In this document: positions 44,716-52,814 of the stretch, piece by piece | How the letters are laid out: the number at the start of each line of letters is the position of its first letter | Numbering within the stretch: the stretch's first letter is position 1 | Source: Sphingomonadales bacterium | Lineage (GTDB): Bacteria; Bacteroidota; Bacteroidia; UBA7662 | Reading direction: 5' to 3' | Assembly (NCBI GenBank): GCA_016872215.1 | Contig: VHAX01000002.1 | Span: forward strand, 1-64,000 | DNA: 64,000 nucleotides | Notes under the pieces: generated by a model | Database searches by the model: none | What the model saw: the letters and a program-made list of their open reading frames with translations, nothing else | Told to the model about the DNA's origin: nothing | Position numbers and translations under genes: made by a program

Positions 44716-46332
44716 TTAGGGCACCTTAACAAGCCGAAACGTATGGGATTGACTGGCCCAATTTACCCGCAACAAGTAGGATGATGCGGGAAAGGTGAAA
44801 GAGGATAAACGAATGGCCGATTGGGTGTAAACTTGTTCTTCAGCAAGGAGTTGACCTAAAGTGTTGAACAATTGCCAATTCACCATTTGTGGTGATTCAA
44901 GATCGAGTCCCACCACAAGTTCGTCGCGGAAAGGGTTTGGATATACCGTGGCGGGGGCTTTAACCCGCACGATGGCATCCACAAAAGGCGGGCCCTTTCG
45001 GGTTTGGGTTGATATGCGCATGCCGTAGAGCCCGGGCACATCAAATACCAATCCACCCGAAGCCACCCGCCCATCGAATCGGGTAGGTACGGCTAGATTT
45101 TGCCAAGAAAGCAGGCTGCCCAGGGGGCGGAGATCAATCTGAAAGTCGACCGGATGCCTGTGAAGCCCCTGAAAAGAGGCATTCACCACTCGGGCAATGG
45201 GCGATTCATCATACTGCATCACAAAGCTCTTTAGTTCAACCGTGTCACGCTCCAGCAATAGGGAATCGGCCACCAAAAACTCGGGATCCGCGCATCCGGT
45301 CGTGATCAGGTTCAGAGAATCCCACAGCTGTTGCCGAAATGAGAAAAAATTGAGGGCAGTATGCATACGCGTGGACTGCCCGACACTGAATACGCTCATG
45401 CATGGGTCGTCGGTGTAATCCATGTAATTCTCAGTCTGACGCGGAAATCCACATTGCATGGGTCGCGATGGATTGGGCGGACAGCCAAAAAATGAACCGG
45501 AGCATGTAGGAGTATCATCAACATAATCATCTCCTGAACAATCATTTACATCACCCCATGTATGCCAAAGATTTAAGTAGTGACCTACCTCATGAGTAAG
45601 TGTTCTGCCCAATTCATAGGTATCATCCAACCAAAATGACTGATTCGCTTGTTTGTCGCGACTTCCCATATACCTGGCCGACACCACCACGCCATCCACA
45701 AAAGTTCGGTCGGGATTTCCATCCATCCATTCGGCCAAAAAACTGTAGCCCAATGCGCCAGAAATGTTCTGAACCACCCAAATGTTGAGGTAGCGGTCGG
45801 TAGGCCAACGACTCACATCTTTCATCGGCCTGTCGTTACCCATATTGTGGGTTGCACTGCCCGCATAGGGCACATACACGATGCCCTGTGAAGGGGCCCC
45901 AGATGAGTCGCGGGTGGCTAAGCAAAATTCAATTTGAGCATCGGTCCCAACAGGGTGCTGGTTGTAGCCCCTGCTTCCGAATATCCGGCGAAAATCCTCA
46001 TTCAACACCTCAATATTCGAACGAACCTGTTCTAAAGTAAGGTGTCCACCTCTTCCATACAACGAATCGGGTGGGTATAAAATATGAACCACCACTGGGA
46101 TTCGATACAAGGCCGGGCTGGAAGCTGAATCGGCTTGCATACGACCGATACGACCCTCCTCCCAACGCTTCAAACGCATTCGGGTATCATCCCAGCGAGA
46201 GTGAAATCCCTCCTGCTGCGAAAGGTTGTTGAACATCGACTGATGTCCGCAGCTGCGTTGGGCATGGGAATGGGCTGTGATCAATAGCAAAAATAAACAG
46301 CTCCAAAAAAGCACCCGAAATGAGTTTTTCAT
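44716..46332 (-). CDS. Secreted M43-family zinc metalloprotease with type IX sorting domain
   Basis: I choose the ATG at 46332 (538 residues), which begins the signal peptide (KNSFRVLFWSCLFLLLITAHSHA), rather than the GTG at 46359. The pappalysin-like catalytic domain has RTLTHEVGHYLNLWHTWGD (HExxHxxnxxH) and the downstream Met-turn QTENYMDYTDDPCMSVFS. A beta-rich region follows and the last 75 residues form a type A C-terminal sorting domain: VYPNPFRDELVV, WQLFNTLGQLLAEE and FPASSYLLRVN. The protein is therefore exported by the type IX system. lysC ends 23 nt upstream; the association seems accidental. Confidence 0.92.
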   Translation of the reverse strand: MKNSFRVLFWSCLFLLLITAHSHAQRSCGHQSMFNNLSQQEGFHSRWDDTRMRLKRWEEGRIGRMQADSASSPALYRIPVVVHILYPPDSLYGRGGHLTLEQVRSNIEVLNEDFRRIFGSRGYNQHPVGTDAQIEFCLATRDSSGAPSQGIVYVPYAGSATHNMGNDRPMKDVSRWPTDRYLNIWVVQNISGALGYSFLAEWMDGNPDRTFVDGVVVSARYMGSRDKQANQSFWLDDTYELGRTLTHEVGHYLNLWHTWGDVNDCSGDDYVDDTPTCSGSFFGCPPNPSRPMQCGFPRQTENYMDYTDDPCMSVFSVGQSTRMHTALNFFSFRQQLWDSLNLITTGCADPEFLVADSLLLERDTVELKSFVMQYDESPIARVVNASFQGLHRHPVDFQIDLRPLGSLLSWQNLAVPTRFDGRVASGGLVFDVPGLYGMRISTQTRKGPPFVDAIVRVKAPATVYPNPFRDELVVGLDLESPQMVNWQLFNTLGQLLAEEQVYTQSAIRLSSFTFPASSYLLRVNWASQSHTFRLVKVP

Positions 46333-46355
46333 TCGAATAAAATTGTGATTTGCCC

Positions 46356-47651
46356 TCACTTTAACACTAATTGAACGAGCTGAGGAGAGCGCTGTTCAAC
46401 CAAAATTTTACGACCCGACAGCAAACCCTTTTCGGTTCGGTCGCTTTGGTGCCTCAACGTCCATAAATCGAGTCCACCTTCCCACTCTGTTTCCAGTATG
46501 GGCGACAAAGCGTGGAGGAGGGGCTGCACTTTATAGGGATCGTCATCGACGCAGAAACGGAAACTCAACGCGGTTTGTTGCATCAGGTGTGCTTTGATCC
46601 CTAAACGATACAATTCGGTATAGATCAGGCTCAGGTGTTCCTCAGCAAAGAAACTAAAATCGCGTGTGCGGACGGTGATCAGGGCTTGTGGTCTCTTCAC
46701 AATGATGTAGGGTCTACTTTTGCTCTTCTCTGCGGCCCCATGGATGAGGGTTCCGGGCAATTCTGGCCGAATAAAAGACCGAACGCGCAGCTTGATTCCC
46801 ATATTCTGCAGAGGTTTGATAGTCTTGGGATGAATCACAGAAGCACCGTAGTACGTCATCTCGACCGCCTCCTCATAGGGGAGCTCAGAAATTAATCTGG
46901 CAAATGGGAAACGCCTTGGATCCGCATCCATAACGCCCGGAACATCCTTCCATATGGTAAGCTCATCGGCTCCCAGACAATGGGCAAAAATAGCAGCGGT
47001 ATAGTCGGATCCCTCCCGACCCAGGGTGGTTGAATCACCGCTCACTGCATCTCTTCCCACAAATCCCTGAACCACCATCCGCATATCTGGACAAGAATTC
47101 AATTGAGATATGGCCGTACGGGTGGCAGCCCAATCGACACGGGCATCGCGGTAAGTGTTGTTGGTTACGACCCAGTCCCGCGCATCCAGCCAACGGTTCT
47201 CGATTCCCGTCAGATTCAAATAATCGCTCAGAATCCGCGATGAAATGAGTTCTCCCAGTCCCACCACCTGATCATACATCCGATTGTAGGTTTCCCTCGC
47301 CGGGGCCGCCTCATCGAGGTGCCCAAACAAACGGGCGAAAAGGGGCTCAACGCCCGCCAGCAATTTTCGTTTCATCGCGGGATGTTCCGCCAATTCCTTG
47401 ATGATTTCATGGTGGTAGTCGCGCAACATACCGGCCTGTTCCACGGCCTCCGGACGCTTGCCGTCGAACCAGCAGCGCACCACTTCCTCAAGACGGTTCG
47501 TACTCTTGCCCATGGCCGAAACCACCAAAACCAGTCGCTCCCGCGCATTGCGTTCCACAATTCCGGCCACATTGCGTACGCCAGAGGCGTCGCAAACACT
47601 GGTTCCTCCAAATTTATATATGTTGATTGATTGCGGTTCTGCAGAGCTCAT
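46356..47651 (-). CDS. lysC: Aspartate kinase
   Basis: The 431-residue protein has INIYKFGGTSVCDASG near the start, LVVSAMGKSTNRLEE, FVGRDAVSGDSTTLGREGSDYTAAIFA and IWKDVPGVMDADPR, all aspartokinase blocks, followed by VEMTYYGASVIHPKTIKPL. The C-terminal ACT region is present but diverged (VRTRDFSFFAEEHLSLIYTEL). It phosphorylates aspartate and feeds the aspartate semialdehyde needed for both lysine/threonine synthesis and the carboxy(nor)spermidine synthase. It starts 3 nt after scoB. Confidence 0.94.
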   Translation of the reverse strand: MSSAEPQSINIYKFGGTSVCDASGVRNVAGIVERNARERLVLVVSAMGKSTNRLEEVVRCWFDGKRPEAVEQAGMLRDYHHEIIKELAEHPAMKRKLLAGVEPLFARLFGHLDEAAPARETYNRMYDQVVGLGELISSRILSDYLNLTGIENRWLDARDWVVTNNTYRDARVDWAATRTAISQLNSCPDMRMVVQGFVGRDAVSGDSTTLGREGSDYTAAIFAHCLGADELTIWKDVPGVMDADPRRFPFARLISELPYEEAVEMTYYGASVIHPKTIKPLQNMGIKLRVRSFIRPELPGTLIHGAAEKSKSRPYIIVKRPQALITVRTRDFSFFAEEHLSLIYTELYRLGIKAHLMQQTALSFRFCVDDDPYKVQPLLHALSPILETEWEGGLDLWTLRHQSDRTEKGLLSGRKILVEQRSPQLVQLVLK

Positions 47652-47654
47652 GCC

Positions 47655-48311
47655 TTAGTCAAGATGCATTTCAGGAATCTCACCCTCCACCACCAAGCGA
47701 CCTGCAGTCTTGGTCACGATTTCTTCGACCGAAACCCCCGGGGCACGCTCCCGCAATACAAATCCACGGGGGTCGATGTCGAAGAAACCCAGTTCGGAAA
47801 CCACCTGTTTTACACAAGACTGACCGGTCAATGGTAATGTACACTCGGGCAACAGCTTCGATTCTCCAGCCTTGTTGGTATGCTGCATGGCCACGATGAT
47901 GTTGCGTGCACTGGCCACCAAGTCCATAGCTCCTCCCATGCCCTTCACCATCTTACCTGGAATTTTCCAATTGGCTATATCGCCTCTATCACTCACCTCC
48001 ATGGCCCCCAAAACCGTGAGATCGACCTTCCCAGCCCTGATCATGCCAAAACTCAGTGCCGAATCGAAGAAAGACGAGCCGGGCAAAGTGGTGATGGTTT
48101 GTTTACCCGCGTTGATCAGATCCGGATCCTCCTCCCCTTCCCAGGGAAAAGGCCCCATACCCAACAATCCGTTTTCAGATTGTAGGACCACCTGCATTCC
48201 CTCTGGTATGTAATTGGCCACCAAAGTCGGGATTCCAATCCCCAAATTCACATAATAGCCATCGCGCAGCTGCCGGGCAATTCGGCGTGCAATTCCGTGT
48301 TTGTCGAGCAT
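47655..48311 (-). CDS. scoB: 3-oxoacid CoA-transferase subunit B, without an adjacent A subunit
   Basis: The ATG at 48311 gives 218 residues starting MLDKHGIARRIARQLRDG, and GYYVNLGIGIPTLVANYIPEGM follows, as in SCOT B subunits. The catalytic glutamate is in QSENGLLGMGPFP, and the block GAMEVSDRGDIANWKIPGKMVKGMGGAMDLV is typical. With an A subunit it transfers CoA between succinyl-CoA and acetoacetate. scoA is normally adjacent, but here the upstream neighbour is the divergent kdsC and the downstream one lysC. An exact TATTTTTG box lies 3 nt before the ATG. Confidence 0.92.
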   Translation of the reverse strand: MLDKHGIARRIARQLRDGYYVNLGIGIPTLVANYIPEGMQVVLQSENGLLGMGPFPWEGEEDPDLINAGKQTITTLPGSSFFDSALSFGMIRAGKVDLTVLGAMEVSDRGDIANWKIPGKMVKGMGGAMDLVASARNIIVAMQHTNKAGESKLLPECTLPLTGQSCVKQVVSELGFFDIDPRGFVLRERAPGVSVEEIVTKTAGRLVVEGEIPEMHLD

Positions 48312-48314
48312 AAG

Positions 48315-48322
48315 CAAAAATA
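48315..48322 (-). promoter_or_regulatory. Candidate -7 box TATTTTTG, 3 nt before the scoB start
   Basis: The reverse strand reads TATTTTTG then CTT and the ATG. If the usual start distance applies, the transcript begins at or next to the A of the ATG. Confidence 0.55.
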
Positions 48323-48365
48323 TCGAACAAAATACGGATATTCCCAGCCCCAACGAACCCCGAGC

Positions 48366-48893
48366 ATGTCAGATCCCGTCCGCTCCCGATTAAAAAATAT
48401 TCGTGTCGCAGTTTTCGACCTCGACGGGGTTTTGACCGATGGCCAAGTTTATGTAATGGGTGACGGACAAGAACTACGCAGTATGCACGTGCGCGACGGA
48501 TATGCACTGGCAAGGGCATCGGAAGCTGGATTGCCGATTTGGGTAATCAGCGGGGCCCATCCACCTGGGGTTCGCCAAAGGCTGAATCAGTTGGGTGTAC
48601 AGGAAATTTCTTTGGGCATTCGCGACAAGGCAGCAGAATGGAATCGACTGCAGAAAAAATATGCCATAGACCCCACCCATATCCTGTTTATGGGTGATGA
48701 TCTTCCCGATCTACCCCTTATGCGCTTGGCGGGACTCGCCACGTGTCCCAAAGATGCTGCACCCGAAATCCTGGCGGCTGCCCAATACATCATTCCTCTT
48801 GCGGGTGGAGAGGGATGCGTGCGCTACATTTTGGAAGAATGGCTCCGTTTGCTCGGTTTATGGGATGTTCCCTCCCTGCAACCCGGTAATTAA
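48366..48893 (+). CDS. kdsC: KDO-8-phosphate phosphatase-type HAD hydrolase
   Basis: The ATG at 48366 gives 175 residues, the KdsC size. The HAD motifs are VAVFDLDGVLTDGQVYV (DxD), IWVISGAHPPGV (motif II), a lysine in GIRDKAAEWNRL (motif III) and FMGDDLPDLPLMRLAG (motif IV). KdsC removes the phosphate from KDO-8-P in lipopolysaccharide core synthesis. CMP-KDO pathway partners are not nearby. The 23 residues upstream in the ORF overlap the scoB promoter and are rejected. It is followed after 238 nt, in which I see nothing, by maf. Confidence 0.88.
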   Translation: MSDPVRSRLKNIRVAVFDLDGVLTDGQVYVMGDGQELRSMHVRDGYALARASEAGLPIWVISGAHPPGVRQRLNQLGVQEISLGIRDKAAEWNRLQKKYAIDPTHILFMGDDLPDLPLMRLAGLATCPKDAAPEILAAAQYIIPLAGGEGCVRYILEEWLRLLGLWDVPSLQPGN

Positions 48894-49131
48894 ACCTTTA
48901 TTCTGAGGGTGTTATAAGACAGATTCTGGCAATTTACCCCCACCAGTCTGCACTCTATGTTTTTCAGTGAACTTATTCCACAAAACAGCCTAGCACTGAA
49001 CTTTCAAATCAGGAGAAAATGTTATTCGAAGTCATACTGGTTAAACTCCGTTTCCATCCACCCTTGCTAAATATAGAATCTATCCCCCAATCCGAATCGC
49101 CCATAAAATCCAACAATCCCGCAAACTAAGC

Positions 49132-49722
49132 ATGAACGAGTCGTTTCCCTATGAGCTGATCCTCGCATCGGCGTCGCCACGACGAAAAGAGCTACTTGAG
49201 CGCATGGGCTTTGATTTTAGGATTGAAGCGGTGGACGCCGATGAAACACCCGATACCAATCTGCCGGTAGAACGAATGCCCGTCTGGCTAGCCAAAAAAA
49301 AAGCCGGTTTGGTGTGCAACATTAACCGGAAAACACTGGTCATAGCTGCAGATACGATGGTTCTGCTGGGCAACCAAATCCTAAGCAAGCCTGAAAACGT
49401 TCTGGAAGCCTCTGAAATGCTCAAGTCACTCTCCGGAAAAACCCACCGCGTCATTACCGGGGTATGTCTAAAAGGTCTAAGACGCCAGACTACATTTTCC
49501 GTTACGACACGGGTGCGCTTTGGCCTCATCACAGATGATGAAATCGAATATTACATACACTGCTTTGAGCCATTCGACAAAGCCGGAGCCTATGGCGTAC
49601 AAGAATGGATCGGGCTCTCATTCGTGACCCATATTTCCGGCTCATACACCAACGTGGTGGGATTACCCACAGAACGTTTGTACCGCGAACTGAAAAAAGC
49701 AGCGCAGTCACGGCGCTATTAA
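49132..49722 (+). CDS. maf: Maf-family nucleotide pyrophosphatase
   Basis: The 196-residue protein has ELILASASPRRKELLERMGFDF at the N terminus, VIAADTMVLLGNQILSKP in the middle and EPFDKAGAYGVQEW near the C terminus, with the conserved Lys, Asp and Glu residues of the Maf active site. Such enzymes hydrolyse dTTP/UTP or modified nucleotides to monophosphates (septum-inhibition phenotypes are known in other bacteria). kdsC lies upstream on the same strand, and this pair is common in Bacteroidota. Confidence 0.95.
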   Translation: MNESFPYELILASASPRRKELLERMGFDFRIEAVDADETPDTNLPVERMPVWLAKKKAGLVCNINRKTLVIAADTMVLLGNQILSKPENVLEASEMLKSLSGKTHRVITGVCLKGLRRQTTFSVTTRVRFGLITDDEIEYYIHCFEPFDKAGAYGVQEWIGLSFVTHISGSYTNVVGLPTERLYRELKKAAQSRRY

Positions 49723-49740
49723 AAACCTACCTGTCCTTCA

Positions 49741-50250
49741 TTACGGTTCCGTAATAAAAGAAGAATCAAATCCGAAAGGCAGAAAAACCGATACCCCGTC
49801 TGCCTCATACACCTGTTGACCGGTTCCCTTCAGGTAAACCCTGACCGGTGATTTTTGCCTACGCTCCACCTCCAATAGAACCTGGAGACAAGAGCCGCAC
49901 GGAAAGGCGGGTGAAAGCTCGGTGCCATCGGACCGCGCCACTACAATGGCCATGGCCATCACCGGCACACCCGGCTCCTGAACACCCGCTGCAAAAAGTG
50001 CAGTTCGTTCGGCACACAAGCCGCTGGGATATGCAGCATTCTCCTGGTTACTGCCAGGAATCACCTTTCCATTCTCCAACAACAAGGCGACTCCCACAAA
50101 AAATCTGGAATAGGGCGCGTAGGCGGTCGATAAAGCCTGTTCGGCCTCATGGATGAGTTCTTGAATGTATCGATCGAGGGTTTCCAAATGAAACCCCCGA
50201 ACAACGCAGTTTCTTTGGATATTTACCGAAAAATCCGATTGCCCGTCCAT
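49741..50250 (-). CDS. cdd: Cytidine deaminase
   Basis: The 169-residue protein carries both zinc motifs of the homotetrameric family: SGLCAERTALFAAG (C-A-E, with the catalytic glutamate) and FPCGSCLQVLLE (PCxxC), preceded by AYAPYSRFFVGVALLLENG. It deaminates cytidine and deoxycytidine for salvage. The length is slightly above the usual 130-160 because of an N-terminal extension of about 20 residues. It is convergent with maf, 18 nt apart. Confidence 0.95.
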   Translation of the reverse strand: MDGQSDFSVNIQRNCVVRGFHLETLDRYIQELIHEAEQALSTAYAPYSRFFVGVALLLENGKVIPGSNQENAAYPSGLCAERTALFAAGVQEPGVPVMAMAIVVARSDGTELSPAFPCGSCLQVLLEVERRQKSPVRVYLKGTGQQVYEADGVSVFLPFGFDSSFITEP

Positions 50251-50301
50251 TCGTCGCTATAATTCGTCAAAATAAACAAAATCAAGCAAACCACCAAATC
50301 C

Positions 50302-51681
50302 ATGGGACAATCCTCCATACTCATTCTCGGCGCCGGCCGATCGGCCACTAACCTGATCGACTATCTGCTCGGGCATGCAGCGGAAAACCAATGGATGGTC
50401 ACGATTGCTGATTTGTGGCCCGATGCCGCTGAAAGAGCCTCCAAGGGACACCCCAACGCAAGGGCTGTTGCCGCTGATTTGTCGGACAAGAACATACTGC
50501 AAGGACTTCTGAAGGATCAAAAAGTCGTGATTTCTCTTTTACCAGCCGAAAAACACCCCATGGTGGCCCGAATGGCCCTTCAGCAGAACGTCTCCTTATT
50601 CACTGCCTCTTATGTTTCGCCCGGGATACAACAACTCGATGAGCAGGTGAAGAAGGCGGGATTGCTCTTTCTCAATGAGCTGGGGTGCGACCCGGGCATC
50701 GACCACATGAGCACTATGGAGCTCATGGGTCAGTTGAAATCAGAGGGGGCCATTATCACAGGGTTCTATTCCTATACGGGTGGACTCGTCGCGCCGGAAT
50801 GCGACGATCACCCGTGGCATTATAAATTCTCATGGAACCCCAGAAACGTCGTGCTCGCAGGGGCCCCCGGACCAGCCCAGTACCGCTACCAGCATTCCAC
50901 CCGTCATTTGCCCTACCCCCGTTTGTTTCGTGAACCCCTACGAGTTGATGTTCCGGGTGTGGGGATGCTCGACGCCTATCCCAACCGCGACTCTCTCCCC
51001 TACACCTCACTCTACGGCCTTGAAGATATTCCCACCTTGTTGCGGGCCACTTTCCGCTATCCGGGATTCATGCAGGGTTGGTCGGTGCTGGTTCACCTCG
51101 GATTGACCCTAAACCACTACAGACTTGAGGCCAAAACCCGTACCCGACGCGATTTGTTGATGGAATTTCTTCCTCCCCACTACGGTAGCCATCCCGAGCA
51201 GGCACTCGAACGGGTTTTAAGTATCGATATGGGCCTTCATGGAGATCAGATCACTATGATCCTTGATCAATTCCGCTCGATCGGCTTTTTTGAGTCCATT
51301 CCCCTGCCCGACTCCCCGACCACTCCGGCCGAAATGTTGGAGCATATTTTACTGGCACACTGGTCGCTACTCCCATCCGACCGCGACCGTGTAGTTATGC
51401 ACCACCGAGCCGATTATGAACGAAATGGTGAGCTCAGAACACGAACAGCTACCCTTGACCTCATTGGCAAGGACGCCACCCATACCGCGATGGCTCAAAC
51501 GGTTGGCCTGCCCCTTGCCATCGCAGTTCGTCTATTTATGCAGGGAACTCTAATGGTTCGTGGTGTTCACATTCCAACCCGCGAAGAAATTTACCGGCCA
51601 ATCCTTCGGGAATTGTCGGGCTACGGCATTCATTTCAAGGAAACCGATACGGAGCAATTGCAAGACCCTTTCATATGCTGA
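50302..51681 (+). CDS. Saccharopine dehydrogenase (LYS9-like)
   Basis: The 459-residue protein begins with a Rossmann motif, ILILGAGRSATNLIDYLL, and has VVISLLPAEKHPMVARMAL, LNELGCDPGIDHMSTMELM, FYSYTGGLVAPECDDHPWHYKFSWNPRNV and TLYGLEDIPTLLRATFRYPGF-like blocks of the glutamate-forming saccharopine dehydrogenase. It acts in lysine degradation or an aminoadipate route. It differs from the carboxynorspermidine synthase at 6.1-7.3 kb, which lacks these blocks. A 7-nt overlap couples it to yeiH. Confidence 0.87.
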   Translation: MGQSSILILGAGRSATNLIDYLLGHAAENQWMVTIADLWPDAAERASKGHPNARAVAADLSDKNILQGLLKDQKVVISLLPAEKHPMVARMALQQNVSLFTASYVSPGIQQLDEQVKKAGLLFLNELGCDPGIDHMSTMELMGQLKSEGAIITGFYSYTGGLVAPECDDHPWHYKFSWNPRNVVLAGAPGPAQYRYQHSTRHLPYPRLFREPLRVDVPGVGMLDAYPNRDSLPYTSLYGLEDIPTLLRATFRYPGFMQGWSVLVHLGLTLNHYRLEAKTRTRRDLLMEFLPPHYGSHPEQALERVLSIDMGLHGDQITMILDQFRSIGFFESIPLPDSPTTPAEMLEHILLAHWSLLPSDRDRVVMHHRADYERNGELRTRTATLDLIGKDATHTAMAQTVGLPLAIAVRLFMQGTLMVRGVHIPTREEIYRPILRELSGYGIHFKETDTEQLQDPFIC

Positions 51682-52703
51682 TCAGGTTAAAAACACCCGT
51701 CCCCACCCCGCCCAGTCACCTGTTGGGTTGGATGATTTTATTCGGCATCGCAGCAGGTGCCCTGCTGATTGAACCCTATTTGAAGCCATTCGACAGTATA
51801 ACAGTCGCCCTACTGATCTCTATACTTGTCGGGAACCTGATCTCCTCGAAATATACTGGTCGATCTGCCTGGTATTATTCCGAAAAGCATCTATTGGCCA
51901 TTGCCACAATGCTACTGGGCTTCGGAATGGATCTCAGTAAGGCCCTCAACTTGCCCCCACAATACTGGGTCTACATTATATTGTCGGTGGCATTCGCATT
52001 AGGTTCGGCCCATCTGATCATGAGGGCATCGACCATGAGTTTGCGGTGGACCATGGGCGCTGGTCAGGCCATCTGTGGTAATAGCGCGATCGCCGCTGCA
52101 GCGCCTGTGGTGGGTGCCACATCCACCGAAATCGGGGTGTCGGTAGCCACTGTTAACCTGCTGGGAACTCTCGGCATCATCATTTTCCCCATACTCGCCA
52201 CCCACTTCGGGTTGTCGGAAGAAGCATCGGCCCTGCTGTTTGGTTCCGTTCTACAATCGGTCGGACACGTGGCAGGGGCGGGACAAGCACTCGGCTCGGA
52301 TGTGTTGTCGGTGGCATTGCTCGTGAAAATGGTGCGCATCCTATGGTTGGGTCCGACCGTTCTGTTTATGGGGTGGGTGATCGCACATATGAATGCCCAA
52401 ACTCCATCCCGGAATCAGGTAAGCAAAGGGCGCGCCTCCCGAATTCTATCGGTCATCCCCTGGTATGTATGGGGATTTTTGATAAGTAGCCTGCTCGTTT
52501 CTACAGGATTCATCCCCCCAATCCTTATTGGATTTATGAAATATGCAGGTAAATATCTGCTTCTGCTTGCTATGACGGGCATCGGACTAGGCATCAACAT
52601 CCGTCAATTGCTCTCGGCCGGACCAGCAGCGGGAATGGGAGGCACCCTGATCTTTATGCTGCAAACGCTGTTGATTATCCTCTTGCTCACCCAATGGGCC
52701 TAA
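51675..52703 (+). CDS. yeiH: YeiH-family putative sulfate exporter (UPF0324)
   Basis: The 342-residue membrane protein has about ten hydrophobic segments and the family blocks LLAIATMLLGFGMDLSKAL, RWTMGAGQAICGNSAIAAAAPVVGA and SVLQSVGHVAGAGQALGSD. UPF0324 proteins are annotated as sulfate exporters, but direct proof is limited. It overlaps the end of the saccharopine dehydrogenase gene by 7 nt (ATGCTGA) and is probably cotranscribed with it. The 111 nt up to acs contain nothing I can name. Confidence 0.9.
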   Translation: MLIRLKTPVPTPPSHLLGWMILFGIAAGALLIEPYLKPFDSITVALLISILVGNLISSKYTGRSAWYYSEKHLLAIATMLLGFGMDLSKALNLPPQYWVYIILSVAFALGSAHLIMRASTMSLRWTMGAGQAICGNSAIAAAAPVVGATSTEIGVSVATVNLLGTLGIIIFPILATHFGLSEEASALLFGSVLQSVGHVAGAGQALGSDVLSVALLVKMVRILWLGPTVLFMGWVIAHMNAQTPSRNQVSKGRASRILSVIPWYVWGFLISSLLVSTGFIPPILIGFMKYAGKYLLLLAMTGIGLGINIRQLLSAGPAAGMGGTLIFMLQTLLIILLLTQWA

Positions 52704-52814
52704 AACTCACGGCAACGAGACTTCGGAAGCAACACTGATTTGATTTCGTTTGATTTGGACGATAATCTTTTATTTCCGATTTCCGCTCAAGCACTTTTCC
52801 GAATAGCCCCTATC

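Noticed and set aside
48894-49131. Intergenic stretch between kdsC and maf checked for a small RNA, tRNA or small gene
   Set aside because: No hairpin with T-tail, cloverleaf-like pattern or plausible short frame was seen.
52704-52814. Convergent gap between yeiH and acs checked for a terminator
   Set aside because: No convincing stem-loop was found by eye.
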